A stretch of 64,000 nt of DNA from Lachnoclostridium sp. An14. Its GTDB lineage: Bacteria > Bacillota > Clostridia > Lachnospirales > Lachnospiraceae. The notes under the pieces were generated by a model. That model ran no database searches and had not been told where the DNA came from. It saw only the letters and a list, made by a program, of their open reading frames with translations. The position numbers and the translations under genes are program-made. The first letter of the stretch is position 1, and the number at the start of each line of letters is the position of its first letter. The stretch covers positions 25,915 through 89,914 of the forward strand of contig NZ_NFLE01000016.1 in the NCBI RefSeq assembly GCF_002160755.1. The letters run 5' to 3'. Below, in pieces: positions 50,374 through 59,200 of this stretch.

Positions 50374-51354
50374 ATGCCATACAAAATACTCATCCCCCAA
50401 CCGGTAGCCCCGGAGGGAGTGGAATTTTTAGAAGATCAGGGTTACGAGGTCCTCATGGGAACCGGAGTGTCGGAGGAGGCGCTCCTTCGGGAGGTGGCGG
50501 ACTGCGACGCCGTGCTTTTGCGGACGGCCCCCTTTGACGGGAAGATTCTGGAGGCGGGGAAACGGCTCCAGGTGGTAGCCCGCCACGGCGCCGGCTACAA
50601 TAACGTGGATCTGGAGACAGCGGCCCGTCTGGGAATCTGGGTGACCAACACGCCGGATGCCACCACCTCCTCCGTGGCGGAGTTTACCCTGGGGGCGCTC
50701 ATCTGCTGTGCCCGGAATATGGCGGCCTGCGGCCGCCGGATGAAGGAAGGGGAGTTTAGCTATAAAAATACTCATAAAGGGATGGATCTGCGGGGGAAAA
50801 CCCTGGCGGTGATCGGCTTTGGCCGTATTGGCCGGGAGGTGGCGAAAAAGGCCCATCTGGCCCTGGGAATGCGCATTCTCGCCTATTCCCCATCCCTGAC
50901 GCCGGAGAAGGCGCCGGAGTACGCCGAGGCGGCAGAGTGGGAGAAATGTTTCCGGGAGGCGGACTTTGTGAGCCTTCATATGCCACTGAAGGAGAGCACC
51001 AGGGGGATTGTGGGAGAGAAAGAATTTTCCATGATGAAACCCACCGCCAGGCTGATCAACTGCGCCAGGGGCGAGGTGGTGAAGGAGGCGGAGCTGATCT
51101 GCGCCCTGGAAACGGGGGAGATCGGCGGGGCGTTTCTGGATGTGTTTGAGAAAGAGCCGCCTCAGCCGGACAATCCCCTGTTTTCCATGGAAAACGTGAC
51201 GGTGACTCCTCACATGGCCTCCAACACGGAGGAGTGCATGGCGCTCATGGCCAGACAGGCGGCGGAGCAGATCCACCAGGTGCTCTCCGGAAACCGGCCG
51301 TCTTGGGCGGTGAACCGTCCGGAACACCCGAGAAATATTCTTAAGAATCATTAA
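50374..51354 (+). CDS. D-2-hydroxyacid dehydrogenase (PGDH-like), copy 2
   Basis: A 326-residue paralogue of the 48930-49898 protein, alike over its whole length (for example RHGAGYNNVDLE, AVIGFGRIGREVAKKAH, INCARGEVVKEAEL and VTPHMASNTEECMALMA). All catalytic residues are kept. The ATG at 50374 follows AGGAGG. It is separated from the TRAP operon by about 475 bp containing the SOS-type promoter and a structured element, so it seems to be expressed separately. Copy 2 is encoded with more GC-rich codons than copy 1, suggesting that the two did not arise by a recent local duplication. Confidence 0.9.
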   Translation: MPYKILIPQPVAPEGVEFLEDQGYEVLMGTGVSEEALLREVADCDAVLLRTAPFDGKILEAGKRLQVVARHGAGYNNVDLETAARLGIWVTNTPDATTSSVAEFTLGALICCARNMAACGRRMKEGEFSYKNTHKGMDLRGKTLAVIGFGRIGREVAKKAHLALGMRILAYSPSLTPEKAPEYAEAAEWEKCFREADFVSLHMPLKESTRGIVGEKEFSMMKPTARLINCARGEVVKEAELICALETGEIGGAFLDVFEKEPPQPDNPLFSMENVTVTPHMASNTEECMALMARQAAEQIHQVLSGNRPSWAVNRPEHPRNILKNH

Positions 51355-51429
51355 GGAAATGGGCGGGCACTTGCTTTTGCCTGGGTTTTCGCTATACTGG
51401 TAGTATGAACAGCGAGGAGGTTTACAGAA

Positions 51430-52491
51430 ATGAAATTGTGGAAACGAATGCTCACGGCGGCAGCTCTCGCCAGCGCGCTCGCATCACAGCCGGTGTCCGC
51501 GGCCGAGGGGGAAGTGATCAGAAATGAATGGCAGAACGAAAATCTGGGGCCGGGGGTAGCCCGCTGGGTGGACGAGAACGGAAATGTGTCCGACCAGACC
51601 GGTGTAAGGCCGGAAGACCAGGCCCAGGCGGCGGAAGTTCCGGACGGACCGGGGACAGACGTAGCGGCAAAAACAGCGGCGGACGGCGCGACGGCAGGCC
51701 AGGACGGAACCGGTGCGGCCGCGGAGACGGGAGAAACGGGAAATGAGGCAGCCAGCGCCCAGGAAGGCGCGTCCGGCGGGGAGAATGCCGGGACAGATGG
51801 GGCAGAGACAGCGGGAGGAGATGCCGCGGCGGCAGAGGGACAGGGCGAAACGAACGCCCAGGAGACTGGCCGTGTGATCGACCCGGCAAAGCCCATGGTC
51901 GCGCTCACCTTTGACGACGGCCCCTACGCGCCGGTGGGAAACAGGATCATGGACTGTCTGGCTCAGTATGACGCGAAGGCCACCTTCTACGTGGTGGGAG
52001 AACGGGTTCCTTCCTATACGGCAGAGCTCCAGCGCATGGTAGCCGAGGGCCATGAGATCGGCAACCACACGTATTCTCACAAATATCTGAACAAGTTAAA
52101 TGCCGCCCAGATCCGCCAGGAGATCGACCGGTGCGCTGATACGGTCCAGGCGGCCTGCGGCGTCCGCCCGGTTACTGTGCGTCTTCCCGGAGGAAACAAG
52201 AACGCTACGGTGCTGGCCACGGTTCAGGAACCCATCGTCCTCTGGAACGTGGACACTTTGGACTGGAAAACCCGCAATGCCCAGAAAACGGTGAGTGCCG
52301 TGCTGGATCATGTGCAGGATGGGGATATTATTCTGATGCACGAGCTTTACCAGGCCAGCGGGGACGCGGCCCTGCAGATCATTCCGGAGCTGCACAACCG
52401 GGGATACCAGATGGTGACAGTGAGCGAGATGGCCCAGTACCGGCGCGGCGGCTGGCAGAACGGCCAGGTGTATTATAATATGAGGCCATGA
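51430..52491 (+). CDS. Secreted polysaccharide (peptidoglycan) deacetylase
   Basis: A 353-residue exported enzyme. The signal peptide is about 1-24 (ending QPVSAAEG). A long Ala/Gly/Glu-rich, probably disordered linker follows (about 40-150). The NodB catalytic domain (about 155-340) has motif 1 VALTFDDGPYAP with the catalytic and metal Asp, motif 2 HEIGNHTYSH with both metal His residues, motif 3 VRLPGGNKN (Pro-Gly-Gly instead of the usual RPPYG), and motif 5 DGDIILMHELY. It should remove acetyl groups from wall glycan and protect it from lysozyme. The changed motif 3 is also seen in some active family members. Confidence 0.88.
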   Translation: MKLWKRMLTAAALASALASQPVSAAEGEVIRNEWQNENLGPGVARWVDENGNVSDQTGVRPEDQAQAAEVPDGPGTDVAAKTAADGATAGQDGTGAAAETGETGNEAASAQEGASGGENAGTDGAETAGGDAAAAEGQGETNAQETGRVIDPAKPMVALTFDDGPYAPVGNRIMDCLAQYDAKATFYVVGERVPSYTAELQRMVAEGHEIGNHTYSHKYLNKLNAAQIRQEIDRCADTVQAACGVRPVTVRLPGGNKNATVLATVQEPIVLWNVDTLDWKTRNAQKTVSAVLDHVQDGDIILMHELYQASGDAALQIIPELHNRGYQMVTVSEMAQYRRGGWQNGQVYYNMRP

Positions 52492-52514
52492 CGGCGGCCG
52501 GGGAGGAGTCAGAG

Positions 52515-53204
52515 ATGAAACGGATCGGATTGCTGGGAGGAATGAGCTGGGAAAGTACGGTGACGTACTATCAGATGATCAACGAAGCAGTGAAACGCAG
52601 GCTGGGCGGCCTGCACTCCGCGGAGCTGGTACTGTACAGCGTGGATTTCGCGGAGATTGAAAAGTGTCAGGCAGAGGGCGACTGGGAGAGGAGCGGAGAA
52701 ATCCTGGGCGAGGCGGCTGCCGCCCTGGAGCGGGCCGGGGCAGAGATGATTTTAATCTGCACCAACACCATGCACAAGGTAGCGCCGCAGATTCAGGCAA
52801 ACATCCAGGTTCCCCTGGTTCATATCGCGGAGGCGACGGCGGACGAGTTAAACCGCCGCGGGATTCGCCGGGCGGCCCTTTTGGGGACGAAATACACCAT
52901 GACCCAGGATTTTTACAAGGCAAAGCTGGTAGATGCGGGAATCGAGGTTCTGGTGCCGGACGAGGCGGACATGGAGACGGTCAATGACGTGATCTATCAG
53001 GAGCTTTGCCTGGGAGAGATCCGGGCGGAGTCGAAAGAAAAATTTCTCGCCATCATCCGCCGCCTGGAAAGCCAGGGCGCGGAAGGCGTGATCCTGGGCT
53101 GCACGGAGATCGGCCTGCTGGTGAAACAGGAAGATGTGGAGCTGCCGGTGTTTGATACGACGCTGATCCATGGGGAGAAGGCGGTGGAGATGGCGCTGGA
53201 ATAA
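52515..53204 (+). CDS. Aspartate/glutamate racemase family protein
   Basis: A 229-residue cytosolic amino acid racemase of the cofactor-independent two-cysteine type. It opens KRIGLLGGMSWESTVTYYQMIN; the two catalytic cysteines are in MILICTNTMHKVA (about residue 84) and VILGCTEIGLL (about 196). The close resemblance to YgeA/aspartate racemase-type proteins suggests broad or aspartate specificity; D-aspartate can be used in wall cross-bridges. The ATG at 52515 follows GGGGAGGAG, and the gene starts 23 bp after the deacetylase gene, perhaps on the same transcript. Confidence 0.9.
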   Translation: MKRIGLLGGMSWESTVTYYQMINEAVKRRLGGLHSAELVLYSVDFAEIEKCQAEGDWERSGEILGEAAAALERAGAEMILICTNTMHKVAPQIQANIQVPLVHIAEATADELNRRGIRRAALLGTKYTMTQDFYKAKLVDAGIEVLVPDEADMETVNDVIYQELCLGEIRAESKEKFLAIIRRLESQGAEGVILGCTEIGLLVKQEDVELPVFDTTLIHGEKAVEMALE

Positions 53205-53224
53205 CACGTTGGCGAAAAAGGGAC

Positions 53225-53253
53225 TTGTGAATTCTTTTTGAATCTGCTATATT
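53225..53253 (+). promoter_or_regulatory. Promoter of the small toxin gene
   Basis: TTGTGA (53225-53230), 17-bp spacer, TATATT (53248-53253), about 95 nt before the toxin start. Confidence 0.6.
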
Positions 53254-53348
53254 TGCAATACGGAAAGTCGGAACACAAAAAAAGGCGGCCTACCCTCCAT
53301 AATCGGAGGGGCAACCCCTCCGGACGAGAGAAAGGAGGGCGATTGCTG

Positions 53349-53441
53349 ATGTATGTTACATATTCGGATTTAATCCAGATGGGAATATTCATCGTAGCTC
53401 TTGTCAGTCTCATGTATGAGATGTTTAAGGGAAGAAAATAG
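53349..53441 (+). CDS. Holin-like small membrane toxin, type I system
   Basis: A 30-residue peptide (MYVTYSDLIQMGIFIVALVS start, then LMYEMFKGRK): one membrane helix of about 17 residues and a basic tail, like the small holin-like toxins of Firmicute type I systems (TxpA/BsrG-like group). It has a strong site GGAGGG (53334-53339), which can pair with CCCTCC at 53293-53298. A stable hairpin CGGAGGGG-CAA-CCCCTCCG (53304-53322) lies in the leader. The mRNA 5' segment CGGCCTACCCT (53286-53296) is perfectly complementary to AGGGTAGGCCG (53493-53503) near the 3' end, which would keep the full-length mRNA silent. An antisense promoter overlaps the 3' end. Confidence 0.82.
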   Translation: MYVTYSDLIQMGIFIVALVSLMYEMFKGRK

Positions 53442-53527
53442 CCGCCGCTACCACCAATAGCGACGGCTTGTAAAATATAAGCTGTTGATTGCAGGGTAGG
53501 CCGTGTGTCTCCGGCTTTCCCTTTTCT
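53441..53527 (-). ncRNA. Antisense antitoxin RNA of the type I system
   Basis: A minus-strand promoter, TTGAAG (plus 53557-53562), 17-bp spacer and TATAGT (plus 53534-53539), should start an RNA near 53527. It runs through the toxin mRNA 3' part to the hairpin GCCGTCGCTA/TAGCGGCGGC (plus 53441-53467) followed by TATTTTC, a terminator in that direction. About 85-90 nt, wholly complementary to the toxin mRNA. The toxin mRNA itself may end at GCCG-N8-CGGC with TTTCCCTTTT (about 53500-53527). Confidence 0.65.
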
Positions 53528-53652
53528 ACCCCTACTATATCACATTGAAAAACAGTCTTCAAGGGGCAATGGGAAATTTCCGCCGAGAATTTCCGCCGCC
53601 CACAAGCCTCTCCGCCGCCGGCCTCATCTGCTTTCCCCTCTCATTTCCCCGC

Positions 53653-54855
53653 CTATTTCTCCTCCACCACCTGAAAAATATAAAACTTCAGATAATAAGA
53701 CGAATCCGCCGCCCACAAAATGGGATGGTCCGCGGCTTGGGTGCGGTATTCTACCTGGCGGAGGCGTTTGTGGCAGCTGACAGCGGCCTCGCGGATGGTT
53801 TTGGAAAACAGCTCCGGGTCCATAAAGTGGGAGCAGGAGCAGGTGGCCAGAAATCCGCCGTCCTTCACCAGCTTTAAGCCCCTCATATTGATCTCCCGGT
53901 AGCCCTTGACGGCGTTTTTGATGGAGGCGCGGGATTTGGTGAAGGCGGGCGGATCCAGGATGACCACGTCAAATTTCTCCCCCTTAGCCTCCAGCTCCGG
54001 CAGCAGGTCAAACACGTCGGCGCAGACGAAGGAAACACGGTCAGAAAGGCCGTTTAACTCCGCGTTTTCCCGGGCCTGGGCCACGCCCAGCTCCGAGGCG
54101 TCCACGCCCAGCACGGAGGCGGCTCCGGCAATGCCGGCGTTTAAGGCAAAGGAGCCGGTGTGGGTGAAACAGTCCAACACCCGCTTGCCGGGACAGAGAC
54201 GCTGGATGGCCAGGCGGTTGTACTTCTGATCCAGGAAGAACCCGGTTTTCTGGCCGTCCTCCACGTCCACCATGTATTTCACGCCGTTTTCCACGATCTG
54301 TACCTTTGTGTCAAAGGGCTCGCCCACAAAGCCTTTATACCGCTCCATCCCCTCCTGGAGCCGTACCTTGGCGTCGCTGCGCTCGTAGATACCGCGGATG
54401 GAAATGCCGTCCTCCGCCAGCACCTTCTTTAATTTTTCCAGAATTACCGGTTTCCAGCGGTCGATGCCCAGGGCCAGGGATTCCACCACCAGCACGTCGG
54501 AAAACTTGTCTACCACGATGCCGGGCAGGAAATCCGCCTCCCCGAAGATCAGGCGGCAGCTGGAAGTGTCCACCGTGCTTTTCCGGTATTCCCAGGCGTT
54601 TCTCACCCGCATTTCGATAAAGGATTCGTCCACCACGGCGTCCCGTTTCCGGGACATGATCCGGACGGTGATTTTGGACTTGGTGTTGATAAATCCATAG
54701 CCCAGGAAATAACCGTCAAAATCCTCCACTGCCACCATGTCCCCGTTCTCAAAATCCCCGGTCACAGAGTCGATCTCATTGTCATATATCCACAGCCCGC
54801 CGGCCTTCAGGGCACGGGCCTCTCCCTTTTTAATGCGTACAACTGCCTGTTTCAT
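53653..54855 (-). CDS. SAM-dependent rRNA large-subunit methyltransferase, RlmI type
   Basis: A 400-residue class I methyltransferase. The N-terminal PUA-like RNA-binding domain (about 1-80, RIKKGEARALKAGGLWIYDNEID) and an EEHEE-like middle part lead to the Rossmann domain (about 210-400): VLDCFTHTGSFALNAG (motif I), GVDASELGVAQARENAELNG, and DVVILDPPAFTKSRAS with the DPPAF motif, then CSCSHFMD. RlmI makes 5-methylcytosine at 23S position 1962 in E. coli; the same site here is inferred. It is transcribed opposite to its neighbours; 53442-53652 on its 3' side holds the toxin-antitoxin end. Confidence 0.92.
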   Translation of the reverse strand: MKQAVVRIKKGEARALKAGGLWIYDNEIDSVTGDFENGDMVAVEDFDGYFLGYGFINTKSKITVRIMSRKRDAVVDESFIEMRVRNAWEYRKSTVDTSSCRLIFGEADFLPGIVVDKFSDVLVVESLALGIDRWKPVILEKLKKVLAEDGISIRGIYERSDAKVRLQEGMERYKGFVGEPFDTKVQIVENGVKYMVDVEDGQKTGFFLDQKYNRLAIQRLCPGKRVLDCFTHTGSFALNAGIAGAASVLGVDASELGVAQARENAELNGLSDRVSFVCADVFDLLPELEAKGEKFDVVILDPPAFTKSRASIKNAVKGYREINMRGLKLVKDGGFLATCSCSHFMDPELFSKTIREAAVSCHKRLRQVEYRTQAADHPILWAADSSYYLKFYIFQVVEEK

Positions 54856-54918
54856 TTCGTTTGTTCCTTTCTCTTACGGCCCCCGCTCTGGAAAACATAT
54901 CATTTAGCATATGCGTAT

Positions 54919-54946
54919 TTGAAATCCATATAAAAAATGATATAAT
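54919..54946 (+). promoter_or_regulatory. Possible promoter for sbcDC
   Basis: TTGAAA (54919-54924), 16-bp spacer, TATAAT (54941-54946) in an AT-rich divergent gap, about 170 nt before sbcD. Confidence 0.5.
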
Positions 54947-55115
54947 TCATCAAAAAACCATCCGGAACGCAGGAAAAACTGCCGTTTCTCGTTTCTATTA
55001 TAGAGGTGACCGGCGCGGCTGGCAACAACCTTTTGGAAGAAAGGATGCGCGCCGGCCCTGTTTGTGATAAGATAGGGGAAAAAGGCGCTGCCGCAGGCGG
55101 CGGAAAGGAAATGGG

Positions 55116-56252
55116 ATGAAATTACTTCATTTGTCGGATCTCCATCTGGGAAAGCGGGTCAACGAGTTTTCCATGCTGGAGGATCAGGAATATATATTAG
55201 AAGAAATCCTTCGCGTACTGGACGGGGAGCAGCCGGACGCCGTCCTCATCGCCGGGGATGTGTACGACAAACCGGTGCCTCCGGCGGAGGCGGTGCAGTT
55301 ATTTGACAAATTTTTGACAAAGCTGGCAGCGAAAAACACCCAGACCTTCTTAATCAGCGGAAACCACGATTCCTCGGAGCGGCTGGCCTTTGGGGCCAGG
55401 CTGATGGAGGGGAGCGGAATCCACATTTCCCCGGTGTACGGGGGAGAGGTGAAACCGGTGGAGCTGGCGGACGAATTCGGGCCGGTGCGCGTTTATCTGC
55501 TGCCCTTTGTGAAACCGGCGTCGGTGAAACGGTTTTCCCCGGAGCGGGAGATCGGCAGCTACACCGAGGCGGTGGCGGCGGCTGTGGATGCCATGGACCT
55601 GGATCCCGCCGTGCGAAACGTGCTGGTGACCCACCAGTTTGTCACCGGCGCCTCCCGGTCAGAGTCGGAGGAAATTTCCGTGGGCGGCTCCGACAACGTG
55701 GACGTTTCTGTCTTCGACGGCTTTGACTACGTGGCCTTGGGCCATGTCCACGGGCCCCAGAACATCGGCTCGGAGCGGGTGCGCTACTGCGGGACGCCGT
55801 TAAAATACTCGTTTTCCGAGGTAAAGCACGCAAAGTCGGTGACCATAGCGGAGTTGGGGAAAAAGGGGGAGCTGACGGTGCGCACCGTGCCCCTGATCCC
55901 AAAACGGGACCTGGCGGAGATCAGAGGAACCTACATGGAGCTGACGGCAAAGGCCTTTTATGAAGGGAAAAACAGGGAAGACTACTATCACATCACCCTC
56001 ACCGACGAGGAGGACATCCGGGACGCGGTGGGCAGGCTGCGGGTGATTTATCCCAACCTGATGAAACTGGATTACGACAACCTCCGCACTCGCTTGGGCG
56101 GCCGGGTGGAGGTGGCGAGACAGGTGGAGAAGAAAACGCCTTTGGAGCTGTTCGCGGAATTTTACCGGAAACAGAATAACCAGGATATGAGCAGCGAGCA
56201 GGCCAGCCTGGTGGAGGGGCTGATCGAGAGCATTTGGGAGGAGGAGCCATGA
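55116..56252 (+). CDS. sbcD: Nuclease SbcCD subunit D (Mre11-like)
   Basis: A 378-residue metallophosphoesterase exonuclease. The metal motifs are LLHLSDLHLGKRVNE, VLIAGDVYDKPVPP, FLISGNHDSSERL and YVALGHVHGPQNIG. With SbcC it cuts DNA hairpins and protein-blocked ends. The C-terminal part (about 280-378) is the capping and SbcC-binding region. GGAAAGG precedes the ATG. Its stop overlaps the sbcC start (ATGA), a typical coupling. Confidence 0.96.
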   Translation: MKLLHLSDLHLGKRVNEFSMLEDQEYILEEILRVLDGEQPDAVLIAGDVYDKPVPPAEAVQLFDKFLTKLAAKNTQTFLISGNHDSSERLAFGARLMEGSGIHISPVYGGEVKPVELADEFGPVRVYLLPFVKPASVKRFSPEREIGSYTEAVAAAVDAMDLDPAVRNVLVTHQFVTGASRSESEEISVGGSDNVDVSVFDGFDYVALGHVHGPQNIGSERVRYCGTPLKYSFSEVKHAKSVTIAELGKKGELTVRTVPLIPKRDLAEIRGTYMELTAKAFYEGKNREDYYHITLTDEEDIRDAVGRLRVIYPNLMKLDYDNLRTRLGGRVEVARQVEKKTPLELFAEFYRKQNNQDMSSEQASLVEGLIESIWEEEP

Positions 56253-59200
56253 AACCGGTACGTTTGAGAATCTCCGCTTTCGGGCCATACGCCGGGGAGA
56301 CGGAGCTGGATATGACAAAATTGGGAGAACGGGGGCTTTACCTGATCGCCGGGGACACGGGAGCAGGGAAAACCACGATTTTTGATGCCATCACCTTTGC
56401 CCTCTACGGGGAGGCCAGCGGCGGAAACCGAGAGCCGTCCATGCTCCGCTCCAAGTACGCGGATCCGGTGGTGCCCACGGAGGTGGAGCTGGAATTTTCC
56501 TACGGGGGAAAGCGCTATACTGTGAAACGGAACCCGGAGTACGAGCGCCCGGCCAAGCGGGGCGGCGGGATGACGGTGCAGAAGGCGGATGCCGTTTTCA
56601 CCTGTCCAGACGGGCGAGTGGTGACGAAACTAAAGGATGTGAACCGGGCAGTGCGGGAGCTTTTGGGGGTGGACCGCAGCCAGTTTTCCCAGATCGCCAT
56701 GATCGCCCAGGGGGATTTTATGAAACTGATCCTGGCGGACACGAAGGAGCGGCAGTCCATTTTCCGGGAAATTTTCAAAACCGGTTACTATCAGCGGTTG
56801 CAGGAGCGGCTGCGAGAGGAAACCAGCCTCCTGAAGGTCCTCTGCGACGGGGAAAAGGCCGGGGTGGCCCAGTATATCGACGGCATCCAGGCGCCGGACG
56901 GGCCAGGAAACGAGACCCTGGCGGCGGAGACGGAGCGGGCGCGGGCCGGGGAACTGCCGGTGGAGGAAGTGACGGAGCTGATAGAACAGATTTTAACCGC
57001 CGACCGTGAGGAGGAAACGAAACTGGAGCAGGCTCTTGGGGAAAATGAGAAAGCCCTGGATACGGTGCAGGAATGTCTCCGCCAGGCCGCGGAGCAGAAG
57101 AAACTCCGGCAGACCCTGGAACGGGAGCTGGAGGCCAGAAATCACCGCGCTCAGGCTCTGGAGGAGCAAAAAAACGCCCTGAAGCGGGAGGAAGAAAAGG
57201 AGCCGGAGCGTCAGGCCCTGGAGCGGGAGCTGGCAGCCCTGGAGGCGGAACTGCCGGGATATGACCGGCTGGAGGAGCAGCTGGAGCGGATCCGGCGGGA
57301 GATGAGGGACGCCGCCGCGGCCGGAAAGCGAAAAGAGGAGCTGGAGCAGGACGCGAAAAACCAGCTGGCACTCCTGGAGGCATGGAAAACGGAGCAAAAA
57401 GGGCTGGAGGACGCCGGGGAAAACCAGGAGCGCCTGGCAGGTGAGCAGGCTCAGGCGGAGACGGGAAAACGCGGCCTGGAGAGCCTGCTGAAGGATGGGA
57501 AGAATCTTCGCGGCTGCGAGGAAACCCTGCGGGCCATTCGCTCTGACCAGGAGGCGATGGAGAAAAAACGGGCTCTGTGCCGCCAGGAGCAGGATAAGGC
57601 GGCCAGAGAGATCGCCGAACGAAAGGAAACCATAAAATCCCTGGAGGGGGCGGAGGCTCTGCGGGCCAGCTTAAAAGGCCGCCTGGAGGCGGAGGAGAAA
57701 CGGCTGGGGGAGCTGTCAGACTTACAGGGGGATTTGAAAGAGTACGAAAAATTGCTGAAGGTGTACCGGGATTCCGCCACAGTCTACCGCCAGGCGATTA
57801 TGGAGCTGGATCGTAAGACCAGGGTGTGCGGCCAGATGGAGCGCCTGTTTTTAGATGGCCAGGCGGGAGTGCTGGCGGAGACCCTTGAGGAAGGAGAGCC
57901 CTGTCCCGTCTGCGGCTCCCGAAACCACCCGGCTCCTGCGGGGAAAGCCCTGGAAATGCCGTCGGAGGCGGAACTGGAGCAGGCCAGGCAGGACCAAGAA
58001 CAGGCCAGACGGATGGCGGAGAAGGCCAGCTCCGTCACCGGAGCCAGGAGAGGGGCGGTGGAGACGAAAGGCGAGAACGTCCGCAGCCGCCTGGAAAAGC
58101 TGATCGGCCTGCCCCAGACTGAGCAGAGGACAGAGAACGGGGCAGATCAGGACGCCGCGGGAGAGACAGCGTTCCGAGGGCCGTCATCCCGGGAATCGTC
58201 ATCCCGAGAATCATTATCCCAGGAATCATCATCCCAGGATATGGCATCTACGAATACCTCGCCCCAGGATGCCGGAGAGCGAAAACCCATGTCCGCCGCC
58301 CAGGCGTCCCAGCTTTTGGCAAACGCCTGTGAGGCCAGCAGGAAGGAGCAGCAGGAGCTGGCGGCCCGCATAAGGGAGGCGGAGGAGACCATCCGCCGGA
58401 GAGCCGCGGAGGAACAGAGCCTGAAGCGTCTGGAGACGCAGGCGGAAACCCTGCGGCAGGAGGAAATCCGTTTAGCTGCCCGCCTGGAGGAGATTCAGGG
58501 CCAGAAGGGAACAGCAGAAGGGCAGGCCGCCCTTTTGAGAGAGAAGATCGCGGCCCAGGGACAGGCCCTGGGGCTGTGGGATGGGAAGGAAACTGTGGAT
58601 GGAGAAACTGCCGTTACTGCTTTTTCCGGTGTTGCTGCCGTTCCCGATGTTTCCACCATTCCCGATGTTCCCACCGTTCCCGATGTCCCCGCCATCCTCA
58701 CCTCCGCCGCCCACCGTCTGGAAACCATCACGGCGAAACTGTCCGCCCTGGAGGAGCGCATTCGCGGGGAGCGGGAACGGGCCGCCAGGAAACAGGAGCT
58801 GGGAACCAGAATCCCCGCCCAGGAAACCGCCTGCCGTCAGGCGGAGGAACGGCTTGCGGCCGCCGCCCGGGATATGGCTGCCGCCGAAAGCCGCCGGACG
58901 GAGATGGAGAGCCGCCTCACAGAGCTTAAGGCCGACCTTCGCTGGCCGGGGAAACGCCAGGCTCTGGAGCGGGCCGCCGCCGCGCGGGAGAGCATCGCGG
59001 CGGGCAAACAGGCCCTGGAGCAGGCCAGAACCCGGCTGGAGCAGGAAAACCGGGAGCTGGCAGGCCTGGACGGCCGGATCGCCCAGTTAAAACAGCAGCT
59101 ATTGGCAGCCCCTCAGACAGACGAGACGGCGGCGGAGGAGAAAAAAGCTGCCCTTACCGCAGAGCGGGCCGCCCTTTCCCAGAGGCAGAAACTCCTCTTT

